Below, one piece after another: positions 63,591 through 64,000 of a DNA stretch of 64,000 nt (position 1 is its first letter; every line of letters starts with the position of its first letter). A model generated the notes under the pieces. The model did not search any database and was not told where the DNA came from. It saw only the letters and a program-made list of their open reading frames with translations. Source of the stretch: Eriocheir sinensis (Eukaryota; Arthropoda; Malacostraca; Decapoda; Varunidae); contig NC_066529.1 of assembly GCF_024679095.1 (NCBI RefSeq), forward strand, positions 176,001-240,000. Reading direction: 5' to 3'. Position numbers and translations under genes: made by a program.

Positions 63591-64000
63591 GCGGGGCGGG
63601 CGCACGTCCTTCCTCTCTTAAACCCAGTACCTCAGTTTAACAGAAACCTCCACGTCGTCCGGCAGTAGTCTCCGTCAAGCCGCTGTTCAGTGTTGGCCGC
63701 GGGACCTCTTCGCCAACACCCGCTGCCCCTGAATCTGCTGGTCTGGGTTCGATTCCCATGCACCGTAGGTCAAGTGTTTGTGTTACGGCCCCCGACTATG
63801 TATCTTCCGGGTCCCAGTTCGATACCCGCCCTCTGCTGCATGTTAGAAGTGTGTTATATCGGCGGGGAGTCTTAACAAGCGCCGCCCCCGCCCACGTAAC
63901 TGTTGTCCCCGGTTCGAATCCCGCCCTCATTTACAAGCCCCGTAGCCGCCCATGTAACTGTTGGCCCCGGTTCGAACCCCGCCCTCACCTACAAGCCCCG
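63591..64000 (+). repeat. GC-rich stretch with four tRNA T-loop/B-box motifs
   Basis: GGTTCGATTCC (63746), AGTTCGATACC (63816), GGTTCGAATCC (63911) and GGTTCGAACCC (63969). The last two lie in a 58-base tandem unit (GTAACTGTTGNCCCCGGTTC, CCGCCCTCA, TACAAGCCCCG) that continues to the window edge. No A-box sits at tRNA spacing upstream, so these are not complete tRNAs. GGGCGGGGCGGGC at 63589 and CCTCAGTTTAAC at 63632 could be promoter-like (GC box and initiator) but this is weak. Confidence 0.6.

Overview
The window looks like repeat-dominated nuclear DNA of an arthropod, most plausibly a decapod crustacean such as a crab. This is inferred from the very long dinucleotide tracts (AG, AT and CT runs of 100 to 600 bases), the trinucleotide ATT/ACT blocks, the tRNA-derived SINEs, and the dense nesting of small DNA transposons. 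I see no bacterial-type gene organisation and no host protein-coding gene that I can name. Almost every long open frame is a translated microsatellite or minisatellite. The one intact, convincing coding sequence is a Tc1/mariner-type transposase at 27644-28675.

Layout. Bases 1-4050 hold one partial and one complete copy of a 2.3 kb unit, with a third partial copy at 7283-8050 and an inverted fragment at 26430-26700. Bases 4050-16190 are dominated by a degenerate repeat of about 104 bp, with an 83-bp tandem array (4976-5449), TTAA-flanked MITEs, a long tRNA-derived SINE (8697-9068) and a pogo/Tigger-type MITE (14120-14874) whose target repeat is still readable. Bases 16190-19510 carry more MITEs and a SINE whose tail has been amplified about eightfold. 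Bases 19510-24100 are a nest of elements that includes a broken PIF/Harbinger transposase and an element with perfect 38-bp inverted ends. Bases 26697-28875 are a 0.5 kb AG tract followed by an AT-centred inverted repeat that the Tc1-like element has entered.

The main architectural event is a tandem segmental duplication. Bases 28876-42473 (copy A) and 43354-58230 (copy B) are nearly the same roughly 9.8 kb sequence, joined through a long AG-then-AT microsatellite. Since the duplication, copy A has gained a 323-bp TTAA-flanked piggyBac-like MITE and a 3.5 kb TA-flanked element containing a nested hAT-like element and a GT-only minisatellite. Copy B has gained a 5.1 kb pogo/Tigger-like transposon carrying a broken CENP-B/DDE transposase. 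Each insertion has its empty site in the other copy, so boundaries and relative order can be read directly. The shared 9.8 kb also holds a CR1-like LINE 3' end, a nested MITE pair, a GC-rich inverted-repeat element, a long-arm inverted-repeat element, a cluster of nuclear-receptor-like half-sites, and a block very rich in the TGCTGA motif.

The last 6 kb (58230-64000) contain diverged 190-bp repeats, trinucleotide and TCC tracts, tRNA-derived SINE pieces, and a terminal GC-rich stretch with four tRNA T-loop/B-box motifs. The recognisable genes are all mobile-element genes. The autonomous-type elements (Tc1-like, Tigger-like, PIF) and the MITEs that share their ends probably form master and passenger families.
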